Source: Dastarcus helophoroides
Lineage: Eukaryota; Arthropoda; Insecta; Coleoptera; Bothrideridae
Assembly (NCBI GenBank): GCA_028583605.1
Contig: CM053326.1
Span: 36,798,931 to 36,862,930 of the forward strand
Length of the DNA: 64,000 nt
Direction: 5' to 3'
Of the stretch, positions 14,635 through 25,900 are shown piece after piece. A program made the translations under genes and the position numbers. The stretch's first letter is position 1, and every line of letters starts with the position of its first letter. The notes under the pieces were generated by a model, which saw only the letters and a program-made list of their open reading frames with translations, had not been told where the DNA came from and ran no database searches.

Positions 14635-15870
14635 TTCGTGCGGTTTTTCTTTATTGTCTACTTTTATGAATTATATTCAGTAAACAGGATGTAGTGGTGG
14701 GGTAATTTTGAATATAGGTTAAAACTTATGTCAAGGGGTTTCATTCATAAGTTAGATTACTTTGAATTAAAGTACAAAATCTTTACTAGACTATGGCCGT
14801 GTCAAATGCAATAATTCGTGCTTGTTTACTTCAAACTTGGTACCAAGGCTGCAGAAGCTTTTTGTAAGATATGCGCTGCTTTTGGGGAAGGTACTGTAGC
14901 TAAACGGATGGGTCCAAAGTGGTTTGAGAAATTTGCCTCTGGAGATGAAAATCTGGAAGATGAACCTCGCTCCGGAAGACCATCAACGATCAACAACGAC
15001 GATATCAAGCTGGCGATCGAGCAGGATTCAAGTCAGACATGTCAAGCTCTTGCCTTAAGATACAATGTGAGTGATGAAACTATTCGCATACATTTGCACC
15101 TGCTTGGGAAACGATGGAAGTTAAGCAAATGGGTACCACATGAATTGAGTGAAACGAACAAGTTACAGCGCTTAACAATCTGTTCATTATTGCTTTCCCG
15201 CCACAACTTAATGTCGTTTTTTGACCGGATGCTGACGTGTCATGAAAAATGGATTATGTGCTGCAAAAATAAGCGCTCATATCCTTGGCTATCTAGTAAT
15301 TATCCGTTGCCGTTGACTGCTAAACCAAACATTCACCAACAAAAGATTCTGCTATGTGTATGGTGGACTACAGCAAGTATAGTTCACTGTGAGCTTCTGC
15401 CAAGTGGACAAACCATTACTGCTGAAACCTGCTCAGCACAGCTAAACAGAGATGCGGTCGTTTTAAGTCAAAAGCAAACTGTTTTGGCGAACAGAAAAGG
15501 TGTTGTCTTCCATCAGGACAACGCAAGACCACACACAGCAAGAATCACGCAAGAAACTATAACGCGACTACAATGAGAAGATTTACCTCACCCTCCGTAC
15601 TTACCAGACCTTGGCCCAAGTGACTAGCACCTGTTTTTGGCCTTGGACAAACACATGCGGAATCGACGATTTCAAAATAGAGAGGTTTTAGAAAACGAGG
15701 TGATACACTTCTTCAATTCCCAAAAGCAAGATTTTTACAAAAATGGGATATATGATCTTGTATCTAGATGAGAAAGGGTAATACTTGCTCAGGGTGATTA
15801 TTTTTCATAATAAATCTACGTCAAACCCATTTTTTGTGTTACTATTTCTTTACCTTCAAAACCGCACGAA
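14635..15870 (+). mobile_element. Degenerate mariner transposon
   Basis: Terminal words TTCGTGCGGTTTT (14635) and its complement (ending 15870) bound a 1.24-kb element. The transposase reading frame at about 14818-15576 shows the mariner order: helix-turn-helix region with EDEPRSGRPST, WVPHELSE, ICSLLLSRH, ILLCVWW, ELLPSGQTI and VFHQDNARPHTA. The first catalytic Asp position (normally T-G-D-E-K-W) reads TCHEKW, so it is His. The third Asp region (PSD) is followed at once by a stop codon (TAG). The element is inactive. Flanking TA duplications are not clear. Confidence 0.88.
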
Positions 15871-17689
15871 TACACTCAGCTAAATGTTACTAATTTTTGT
15901 TACTCTGTCCAAATTTGTTCGCAATGTGCAGGCAAAATTATATGCGTCGTGTAAAGCATATCTTTATTATGCCAATTTTAATCTCGCACGTCGCATTCGC
16001 CCTTCAAATTGACGGCTGCCCGTAATTTATCTACTTTGTTTTTCTGACATAATCAGCTTTCCTTTACGCAGAGAATAGAAATAATAATAGTCAAATTAAA
16101 ACACAATTTAAACAATTATAGTATACCCATTTTCGCATATTCAATTTAACTTCAGGGAATAGGGTTAGATTATCAGCCAAGTTTAGTTTTCAATTCAACG
16201 AGCGACTATGGCGGAATAGTAGAGCAATTGCTTTGGGCGTGGCGGGTTCGAGGTTCGAACCTCGCTCCGATCTCGCGTTTTTTAAATTCAACTGCGGAAT
16301 CTATTCAAAGGTACATGTACCTACTAAACATTAGAGCACGTCGGTAGTTCAAATTATCGTTATTGCTAACGCGAAACCATTGGTTTTTCAGAATGTTAAA
16401 AAAGTTGAGTTGCTTTTAGAAGTTTGTACTCTAAAAGGACAAAAACAGAACCCTTATAATCTCACTCTTATGTCCGCCCATTCGAATGTCGGAAGCAGAG
16501 GTGTTTTTGCATACAATGTACCGTACGCATTTCAAATTTGACCTAGTGTTAGTGTTTGATGACTCACGTATACATCGTTAGTAACGATTGAATCGACAAA
16601 ATCAGAGTTAGGATGCTCCTCCAAGTAAAATATAAGTAGCTTATTAAAAGTATGTGAATGTTAAGATGAACATTACGAGATTGTTAATTCGTATAGATTT
16701 TAATTTATATACGCGTTTTATAACCATAAAAAAAAATAAAAATTATTCTTATTACTTTGGAGGGACTGGTTTGGGAAAGCTATCGTATTCAATGAATATA
16801 TCATACGTACTGTCGGAAATTATGTAGGAAATAAATAGCATAATTGCAGGAATTATTAACATGAAAACAATGCTTATTTTCCATAATTAATAAAGTATGT
16901 GATGTAAACTGCATATATGTCTTACTAAAATTAACTTTGTACGTATTTTTGGTTTATCTTCATCATTTATAATTAACTAGTAGCTAAATAATATCAGTTC
17001 AAAGCAAAATCATCTATAATTTATATTTGTTTCTATAAAAAAAAACGTTCTTAATTGTTTGTTGCTTGCATTTACGACGGAGTTACATTTTAGATTCGAA
17101 TATAAAAATTGTTTTTGTATGGATTTTCCAAACAGAATTCGCCCGAGGCAAATCAAAAATAATGTCGAGACAATCTTTTATTCCGTCCTACATACCTTAA
17201 TTTAAATATAATGAAATAACCCAAGCATGGAATTTTCTAATATCACATGTATACGAACAGCGAATGTTCGCTTAAATGTAGATGTAAAAAACCTACAAAT
17301 GCCAAACCAGGAATCGAAATTGGATGATTAAAATAATAAAGCATTAAAATTAAAAAAATCTGAGTTAATTATCCTAGAATGTAGAATCGTCCATTTTAAG
17401 ATTTTGTACTTTAAAATGTAAAGCGGAACCATTATCCCTAATTCTTGTGTCCGTCGATCTGTCACAAAATTTTTTCGTTAATACTTACATAGTTTTCGAA
17501 AATATAAGATTTTGTACAGTGTTGGGTTTTGCTAACGCGCTACATTATATTACCAGTCAACTATTAGAACAAAAATTCAAAAAAGAAATAAAATACAATA
17601 AAGAAAAAAAATTAAAAAAAATATTTCCTCATGCCTGTAGCTTCTCAAGCAATTAATTTTGTATTAGGGAAAGTTGTTTAAAGTCACCT
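15871..17689. other. Intergenic, repeats only
   Basis: No protein gene recognised. It contains a tRNA-like stretch at 16205-16285 and two copies (about 16430-16600 and 17400-17530) of a dispersed repeat starting with ACAGAACCCTTATAATCTCA or similar, followed by TGTCCG..CTGTCACAAA. The rest is AT-rich. Confidence 0.45.
16205..16285 (+). other. tRNA-like sequence (SINE head or pseudo-tRNA)
   Basis: An A-box-like TGGCGGAATAGTAGAGC is followed at tRNA-like distance by a B-box-like GGTTCGAACC with a CGAGG/CCTCG stem, then a TTTTTT terminator. A proper seven-base acceptor stem and anticodon arm cannot be drawn, so this is not called a functional tRNA. Confidence 0.35.
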
Positions 17690-18730
17690 TATATTCAGTA
17701 CAGAATATACTTCTTCCGAAATTGGACCGTGTCAAAGAACTACTAAAAGTGTTCGACGTTTCGCCCCCATCGTAGGGGGCTTCTTCAGGAAGAAAGAAAA
17801 GAAACAATAAATAAAAAGAGAAATATAAGGAAATATGCAAAAATGAAAAGGCCAATTTTAAAACATCAGAGCACGGTAACTCAGTATGTCCACCATACCA
17901 GAGGCAAAACTCTTCTGAATTGAAAATTGGTACAAAGGATAAGAAAGTTGAGACAGAAGAGCACGCTAACTCAGTATATCCACCATACCAGAGGCGAAAC
18001 TCTTCTGAGAGGAAAGAGGGAAAGGGAAACTTTATATACCATTCGTTTACGCGATCACTCCCGAAGATTTTTGATGGTTGGTTTCCAGATGGAGTAAAGC
18101 ATGTAACCGTCGTCTCTGTTAATGTTTTTGGGGAATTTTTGGATTTCAATGGCCTCGCGTATCTTCCAATTGTAGTAATTGGGAATATTGGATATAATTG
18201 AAACATTATCAAAGAGAATCTTATGTCCAGTCTCATGTTGACGTTCCGCAATGGCTCACTGCGAAAATAAACCAAACCTAAGACATCTTTGGTGCTCGGA
18301 TATTCGCGTCTTAAATGATCGCCCCGTTTCTCCGATGTACACTGAACCACAAGAACAAGGAACCCTGTACACACCATTAGAACAAAAGGATAAAATTTTA
18401 TCTTTGGGAGCTGTTGGATCTTTGAGGATGATGAAAAAATGGGTTTAATGTTTTGTTTTCTCAATAATTTTCCAATTTGATTTGTTACTCCGTGAACATA
18501 AGGAAGAAAGGCTTTAGAAGAAATTATTGAATTTTGTGAAAGACGAGGGTTAGAGTGAAGATGTCGTTTAATGACAGTTTCAATGTCGTGCAATTGTAAC
18601 CATTATTGCGGAGGCTGAAACGAATACTGTTCAACTCATCTGAAAGATTTATCGGTTGTGAAATTGCTACAGCTCGTGAATTTATGACAGAACGTTTTTG
18701 GGAAGGCATTTTTCTTTGACACGGCTCACC
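17690..18730 (-). mobile_element. Penelope-like retroelement, 3' part with GIY-YIG endonuclease remnant
   Basis: Reading leftwards from about 18710, a Penelope-type C-terminal linker (KAFLPYVHGVTNQIGKLLRK, NIKPIF) shifts frame once and continues as a GIY-YIG domain: GVYRVPCSCGSVYIGETGRS followed by FKTRISEH, on the minus strand around 18300-18390. Further along come a stop codon and ERQHETGHKILFDNV. Behind the coding part are two 90-bp direct repeats (17870-18010) and a CTGAAGAAGCCCCC..GGGGGCGAAACGTCG hairpin (17750-17790). The family uses its reverse transcriptase plus GIY-YIG nuclease for target-primed insertion. Here the RT domain is absent (5' truncation), and frameshifts and stops show it is dead. 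Confidence 0.82.
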
Positions 18731-18829
18731 TTATATTCCCCCAAAGAATCCTGGAGTATGGCCCAATATTTGTTGAACACCTTCTGTTTGTTTTAAGTTC
18801 AATCTACTCGACAAGGTTATGCCTTTAGA

Positions 18830-19070
18830 GCACTGTGAGTAGGATGCAGAAATAAAGATAAAGAGCAATGAATCGCGTATTCAAATTAGGATAAATTGTA
18901 ATTGTCGGGATAAATTCTTCTGGTAACGAATTCCAGAGTTTCGTAGAAAAAAGTGCCAATAAACAAAATTCCTCACAATACTTCTTATTTCTCACTTTCT
19001 TGTTCTTATCTTGCCTCTCCCTGGCCCTTTGGCTAGAGATGACTTCAATTAGAAAAGCAAAAATGGTAAC
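18830..19070 (-). mobile_element. Non-LTR retrotransposon RT C-terminal scrap
   Basis: On the minus strand the phrase FSTKLWNSLPEEFIPTITIY matches the 'arms' seen at the end of many LINE reverse transcriptases. It is related at DNA level to TGGAACTCGTTACC...CATCCTACTCACGGTGCT at 48830-48940. Only the last part of the ORF is present. Confidence 0.55.
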
Positions 19071-19079
19071 GAAGTTTTT

Positions 19080-19770
19080 TATTTTTTATTTATTTCTTTT
19101 TCAGCATAAAATCAAAGTTGTTATTTTGATATGATTGAGGAATTAATTATGCCAGCAATTTGATAATTAAATTTAAGTCAAACCTTCAATTAAATAAAGT
19201 TTCCTTCATTAATAAAAAGTTTTTCTGTATTTTGATGCACTAAATGGTATAAATAAATAAACATCTTAAAATTAATTCTCGTTAATTATGTACAGCGTCA
19301 GAAATAGAAAGCATTACCATCCAGAAGTAATACTTTTTTCTGTGTGAATAGTTTTTTCTATAAATCATAACCACGATGTAATTAAAAGGAATTAGATTTA
19401 ATTTAAAAAAAATGGGACATTTGAGTTAATAAGTTTGCTTTTAATTGAGTAAACAAAGTTAAAAAAAGATGACATTTTCACTATTTCAGGCATTTTACTT
19501 TATTAAGCTTAATTATTTATGAATTTGCCCAGGGCCGTGCAGTAAATTTTCTTAGTCTGATGCAACTCTTCGAAATACCGCCCCATATTTTTTTTTATTT
19601 AAAACAAACAAAACAACCTTCGATTATGAGTTGAACGATGAATGAAAAATTAAGTATAAGCTTAAAGTGGAACTGTCAACACACATCTAGTAATTATTTC
19701 AAAATTTCGATTAAAATATTTAATTTTTGTAATACCGTATAACTCAAAATCTCGAAGTCTATGTCGAAAT
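19080..19770. other. Intergenic, nothing recognised
   Basis: AT-rich sequence without a supported gene. A CAGGGCCGTGCAG motif at about 19531 resembles a DNA transposon end but has no partner with a matching target duplication. Confidence 0.4.
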
Positions 19771-19772
19771 TA

Positions 19773-21061
19773 CCAGGTCATTCAATAAGTCCGTAGGATA
19801 AATAAGAAAAAAACAACATTTTCACAAAACTCGATTTTATTATTCAACATAGTTGCTTTCGATGGCGATACAACGAGCATAGCGATTTTCCAACTTTTCG
19901 ATACCACTTTTATAGTACAATTTCTCTTTCTCGTCAAAATAGGCCTCAGTTTCAGCGATTACTTCATCATTGGACTTCAATTTCTTTCCAAAAGCATTTT
20001 CTTGAGATCTGAAAACAGGAAAAAGTCGCTGGGGCTAAATCTGGAGAATACGGTGAATGGGTAAGTAATTCGAAGCCCAATTCATTCAATTTTGCCATCG
20101 TTTTCATCGATTTGTGACACGGTGCATTGTCTTGGTGAAACAACACTTTTTTCTTTTGCAAATGTGGCCGTTTCTTTGCGATTTCAGCCTTCAATCGATC
20201 CCACAGTGCACAGTAATATTCGCTATTGATGGTGGTTCCTTTTTGGAGATAGTCGATGAAGTTTATTCCGTTCGCATCCCAAAATACAGAAGCCATCACC
20301 TTGCCGTCCGACTGTTACGTCTTTGCTCGCTTTGGCTTCGGTTCGTGGACTGCTGTCCACTCAGCTGACTGTCTTTCTGATTCTGGTGAGTAATAGTGGA
20401 GCCATGTCTCATCCATTGTCACATATCGACCATAGAATTCCATTTAATTGCGGTTTAACAAGGCCAAACACTCCTCTGAAACATCGATTCTTTGTTGTTT
20501 TTGGTCGACTGTGAGCTCACGCGGCACCCACTGTGCACAGAGCTTTCGCATACCCTAATGTTCGTGTAAAATGGTAAAAGCACTACCATCTGATATCTTT
20601 ACAATGTCAGCTAGCTCGTACACCTTCAATTTGCTATCGTTCATAACCATTTTGTGGATTTTTTTGATGTTTTCTGGAATAACAGCCTCATTTGGGCGTC
20701 CACTACGCTCTGCATCATTTGTGCTGGTACGACCACGTTTATATTCAGCAATCCACTTCTCTGCCATTTGCCTCGATGGAGCAGAATTCGGATAATGTTT
20801 ATCAAGACATTATTTGGTTTCAACTGTATTTCTTTTCATCAAAAAGCAATGCTTTATCATAACTCGAAATTCACTTTTTTCCATTTTTTTTAATAACTAA
20901 AGTTGCTTTACACTAAATGCTATAACTCACGAATCAATAGTCAGATTGCTCTCAAATTTATACACGTATTGTTTGAAGATTAGTTCTAAATAGAAATCAT
21001 ATGGAAAAAATTCTAGTAATGCCATCTAGGTGTCATCCTATGGACTTTTTGAATGGACTGT
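19773..21061 (-). mobile_element. Mariner transposon, near full length (1289 bp), inactive
   Basis: TA dinucleotides at 19771-19772 and 21062-21063 flank terminal repeats CCAGGTCATTCAATAAGTCC (left) and ACAGTCCATTCAAAAAGTCC (complement of the right end). On the minus strand the transposase can be read in pieces: AEYKRGRTSTNDAERSGRP, then MDETWLHYY (first catalytic Asp), SVFWDANGINFIDYL, VLFHQDNAPCHKS (second Asp) and SPYSPDLAP. A frameshift then occurs exactly at the third Asp region (SDFFLF in the alternative frame). The length is normal for the family, but several frameshifts and stops make it defective. Confidence 0.9.
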
Positions 21062-21063
21062 TA

Positions 21064-24000
21064 TGAGATCTTTGATGTATTTTCAAATTAGTTTTTTTTC
21101 TCAAATTCTGGCTTTGAATTTGAAATTTCGACTTTTTCTTAAAGATTCGACAATATTTTTTAAAGCAGATTTTTTTAAGACAATTTTATTTCTAAAATTA
21201 CGAAAATAATAAAAAGTGAAAACGTAAAATATAATTTTATTTTCTGTCTATCATTCTTAAAAATTTAGGAGTTTTTTTTTATCAAAATTTAAACTTTTCC
21301 TCGAAATAAAAATTAACACTTTTAGTTTTTACATGTTAATCTAAAACTTTGGTTTTAATAGCAACATATATACTTTTCCCAAAATTTTATGAGCAGTCTT
21401 TTATTATTTGTATTTTAGTTTCAAAATCATTCCCGAAATGTTGGGATTTTTTATTTATGTGTGGTAGAAGTTCCACCAAAGCCAAATACATGTTTGTATG
21501 CAATTCTCAATTTTTGCCCAGATAATTAGAGAAAAGGTTCCACTCCTTTCCTCAAATCATCAAATTCTACTCTCTTTCAAAATTTTAACCTGTTTAAAAA
21601 TTTCTGTTTTTTTTTTATCTTAATTTTTTTCTCAAAATTTCAAACTTTCCTCGACATTGTGACTTTTTTTAGAATATTATGAATTTTTATTGTTAAAACT
21701 TATGAAGTTGCAGACTTTTTTAAAGTTTCAGCTTAAGAAAAAACAGAATCTTTGGTAACTTCCACTTTATTTTTCGAAATCTAAATACTTTTTAAATTTT
21801 ACATTTTTTCAATATGTTTACTCCATAATTGGGCTTTTATTTTAAAGATTTTGAGTTTTTCAATATTTCGGCTTTTTCTCGAAATTTTTACTTTTACCAC
21901 TTTGCCTTTCTTTGAATAATTCTTCTATTTTGAAAATCTCAATTTTTTAAAAATGTCGACTAATTTTTGACCTTTTAAAAGTTTTATTTTTTTTGAAAAT
22001 TTTGCATTTTTAAACATTTAAATTTTTTTCAAAATTTGGACCCTTAAAAATTGAGAATTTTCAGAATGTTTACTTTTTAAAAAGTGTGGAAATTTTTTTT
22101 CGATTGTCACCTTATTTGAAGGACTTGACCTTTTTTGCGAAATCCTGCTTTTTTTGAAAAAATTGACTTTCATTCGAAGGTTTGACTTTTCTGAAAATCG
22201 CAACTTTTTAAATATTTTCATTTCTTTAAAGATTTAATCTTTCTTCAAAATTTCTGCTTTCTTTGAAAATTGTCACCTTCTTGAAATATCCCTTTTTTTA
22301 ATGTTTAGAGTTTTGTGAAATATCGACTCTTCGAGATTTCAAATTTGGAAATTGCGCCTTTTTGAATATTTCGACTTTTGATTCGATATTTTTGAAATTC
22401 CATTTTTGTTAAATAGATATTTCGATATTTTTAAAAATGTTGACACTTATATTGAAAATTTCAGTTTCAGTTTTTCAAAATTTGATCTTTTTTAAATATG
22501 AATTTTTTTCACATTTTTGATTATTTTAAAAATTTTGATCTGCAATTTTAACTTTCGAAAAATTTAATTTTTGAAAAACTTTTGGAAATTTAGATTTTAT
22601 TGAAAATTTTTAGCTCTACTTTTTGTGTAATTTTTGAAAACTTCTACTCAAAATCTCTTTCTACTTTTTTCAAAATTTAGACTTTTCAAAAAATTCTACT
22701 TTTAAAAAATTTAATAAAGATGCTTACCTTTTTTTTCAATTTCGATTTTTTTTAAGTTCGAAGATAAGGTTCAAATATTTTCAAATGTTGACCTTTGTTG
22801 GGATTTCAAATCTTGTTCAGAATATTTATTTTCCTAGTTTTCCTTTTAAGAGAATTTCATCTGGTCTGAGATTTTTGATTTTATCGTAAAATCTCGACTT
22901 TAAAAATTTCACGATCTTTTTTAGTAATTTCCACTTTTTTTTAATTTTCGAACGATATCCAAAAATTTGCTTCATTCTCTCAGTTTTTGCATTACTTGAA
23001 GATTTTAATTTTTGAAAAATTTTACTTTTTTATAAACTTTTCACCTTATTAAAATACTTACTTTTTGGGAAATTTTTTAATTTTTAAAATTATGAATCTT
23101 CCAAAATTTAATTTATTTTCAGAATTTTTAAATTTTATGCCGAAAATTTTAATTTTTTCTTTAAAATGTCATATTTCTCTACAAATTGTGAAATTTTTTC
23201 TCGGTTAGTATTTGCAATTTTTTATTTTTTCAAAATGTCGACTTTGAAATTTTAATTCTTTTTCACAAAGGGGCTGCGATCCTTCTGCGAAAACTACCTA
23301 GTCTTCGTTGGCGTTTAGGTTACAGCTAAGAAGCCACGGTCCAATACTACTTCACTATTTATATTATTATTGTATAGAAGTATTCTAAAATATAAAAAAA
23401 TACACTAAAAACATTTCTAGAGTCTCACTCTTCTAACATTCTGACAAAGTAATTTAACAACAATGTTGCCTATTTATCTTAATTTCAGTTCTAAATAAAA
23501 ATATATCTGTGAGTAAGATGATAAAATCACTTGAAAGATATTTCTTTTCTAAAATTTATCTTTGAACTGTTTTCTATGACCTTACTTGTGTACGAAAAAT
23601 GCCTCTAGAAAGTGCTCTATTTAAAAACTATAGTTTGACGTCAGCTGGAGAGAAATCTTTTTTGTAATTTTTTTCAAATTTTGATTAAATTCATAATTTT
23701 AACTTTTATCTCAAATTTAAAGTGTGCACTCGAACATTTAGAATTTGGATATTCTTTCTAAATTCTGGAAGATTAGATGTTTTTTTTTTTAATTCAAGTT
23801 TCCTTTTAGCGTCCAACTCTTTTTCTAACTGGCAACAACTTCAATTCCTACGTTTTTTATTTTGGGCAATTTTGGGAATTATTGTTGCTATCTGAATTTG
23901 CAATGTCGAAACTAATTTGATTCTTCCGAATTTAAAAGAAAAGTTTTTGCTATAAGGTTATTTATCGTTTTTTTTAAGTTTTACCTTTAATTCCAAAATT

Positions 24001-25900
24001 TCGATTTTTTTTTGAAATTTTTAATTTGAATTAGATTTTTTGTTAAATGCGAAGTATGTTAATACTTTTACTTTTTTTCTGAAAATTCAAAGTTTAAAAT
24101 CTTAGTATTTACTTCAAACGCACAAATATTTTTTTAAACTTCGATTCTTTCTAGAAACCTGGAAATTTTTGTGAAAAACATCAGATATCGAAATTCTGAA
24201 CTTAATCTTGAGTTTTTTGAATTTGGAATTTTAATTTGAAATGTCTAGAAAAGTCTACATTTAGAGTGACAAACTCGTTCTAGAAAAAGTTTAATCACGA
24301 CCGTGTTTTTACTTAAAAATAACCAGAATTCATTATTAAACATTTCTGAAAGTATTAACTTTTTTAGAAATTTTGAATTTCCTAACAAAAAGTAAGATAT
24401 GTTAATTCTTAACAAATTTACCTGTTAGAACTCGAAGTTTTTAGTTTTTTAAATTCGAAATTTTAAAAATAAGTTGACATTTAGAATTACTCTCTAAATC
24501 AGAAGAAAAAAGAAGCTATAATTTTCGAAAAAAAAAAGGTTTGAAGTCAAAATTTTCTAAAAAAAATTCTAATTTCCAAAAGATGAAATCTATTAACCAA
24601 AACTAATAACACTCAACATTTTGTCTTGAAACAAAACTCAAAAAATAAGCTGATATTTCCTGAAACTTTAGTGTTTTCTCAGGGAATTTTTTTATATATT
24701 TAATATAAAAAGAAAGTCAAAATATTGTGAAAAAGTCTGAATTTTGAACCAAGGCTAATGAAAAAATTTTGAAACATAAACTAAAGTCATTAGGCTCATT
24801 TTTTTTTCAAAATTTCGACTTTAATATTGACATTTTTAAACTCGTCATGAAAAGTGGTAAACATTTTACAAACCAATTTTTTCTTAAAATATGAATTTAA
24901 AGTTGAAATGTCGTTATTAAAAGTAACAAATTTCTTAATTAAAGTTGAAATTTGATAACTAAGATAGAAATTTCAAATTTTTTTTGGAAGTTTTCCCTTG
25001 GAAGTCGAATTTCGGAGAAAAAAGTCGAATTTTCGAAATCGTAATCGAAACATAAACAAATCAACTTCATAACAAAAAATTTCGAGATTTTTTATTATGA
25101 AGTTAGAACTTTTTGAAAAAATTAAAAATTTCCAATTAAACTGATGGGTTACAGTTATTAAAAAAATCCTGAATTTTCCAATTTAAAAATGCTCAAGTTT
25201 TGTGTGGAATTTAAAAAAGAATCGACATTTTAGACATTTTTTTTAAAGTTCAATGGCTATGTTATAAAATTATAGAAGAAATTCATAAAAATAACTTATT
25301 AAAAAATTTTTCTCAAAATAATGGCTTATAAGAGATTTTGATTTTTTAGTAAAGGGCCTAATATCCAAAATTTTATTCAAATACCGAATTTAAATTTTTA
25401 AATTCCAAAACTGTAAAACTATTATCACAAATCCAAGTTTTTCTTAAAATTTGGTGTTAAATCTCGAAAAATCGCTTATATAAATTTCCAGTTCTTCTGA
25501 AAATTGGATTTTTTATTTTTTAAAGTGGGGAGTTTAAGCTTGAAAAACTTGCAAAATTTAACATTTTTTTAGTAAAATTTAAAACCTAAGATTGAAATTC
25601 CAAATAAAAAAAAAGAAATTTCAAGAATAGTTTAAATTTTTCTAGAAACGAAATCTCAGATTTAAAAGTCAAAATTTTGGAAAAAATTCTAATGAATTTA
25701 AGGTAAAGATTTCAAGGTTTAGGGTGGAAACTCGAGAATGAATTTTTCTTCATTTGAAAATGTTATACTCTTTCCAAATATCCTGACTATAACCTAAAAC
25801 CTATTTTTTTTAATTTCGACTGAGATTTCAAAATGTTTTTTGTTAATTATGAGTTTTGGTCTGTTAGTGCCTTTTTTTAAAGTATTTTACCTTTTTGGTG
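21064..25900. repeat. Long AT-rich 'AAATTTCGA' tract
   Basis: The left half (to about 23270) is T-rich on the plus strand with words like TTTGAAAATTTCGACTTTTT. The right half (about 23640-25860) shifts to A-rich words such as AAAGTCGAAATTTT. A 370-bp ordinary stretch beginning GGGGCTGCGATCC separates them. No reading frame of biological appearance is present, and the composition matches the interior of the hAT element at 68-2972. Confidence 0.55.

Noticed and set aside
16205..16285. Functional tRNA gene
   Set aside because: No seven-base acceptor stem or anticodon stem-loop can be formed around the B-box-like word.
17664..18593. A 309-codon cellular gene on the minus strand
   Set aside because: The stretch is a frameshifted reading through a Penelope-like remnant; the GIY-YIG motif appears only in the neighbouring frame.
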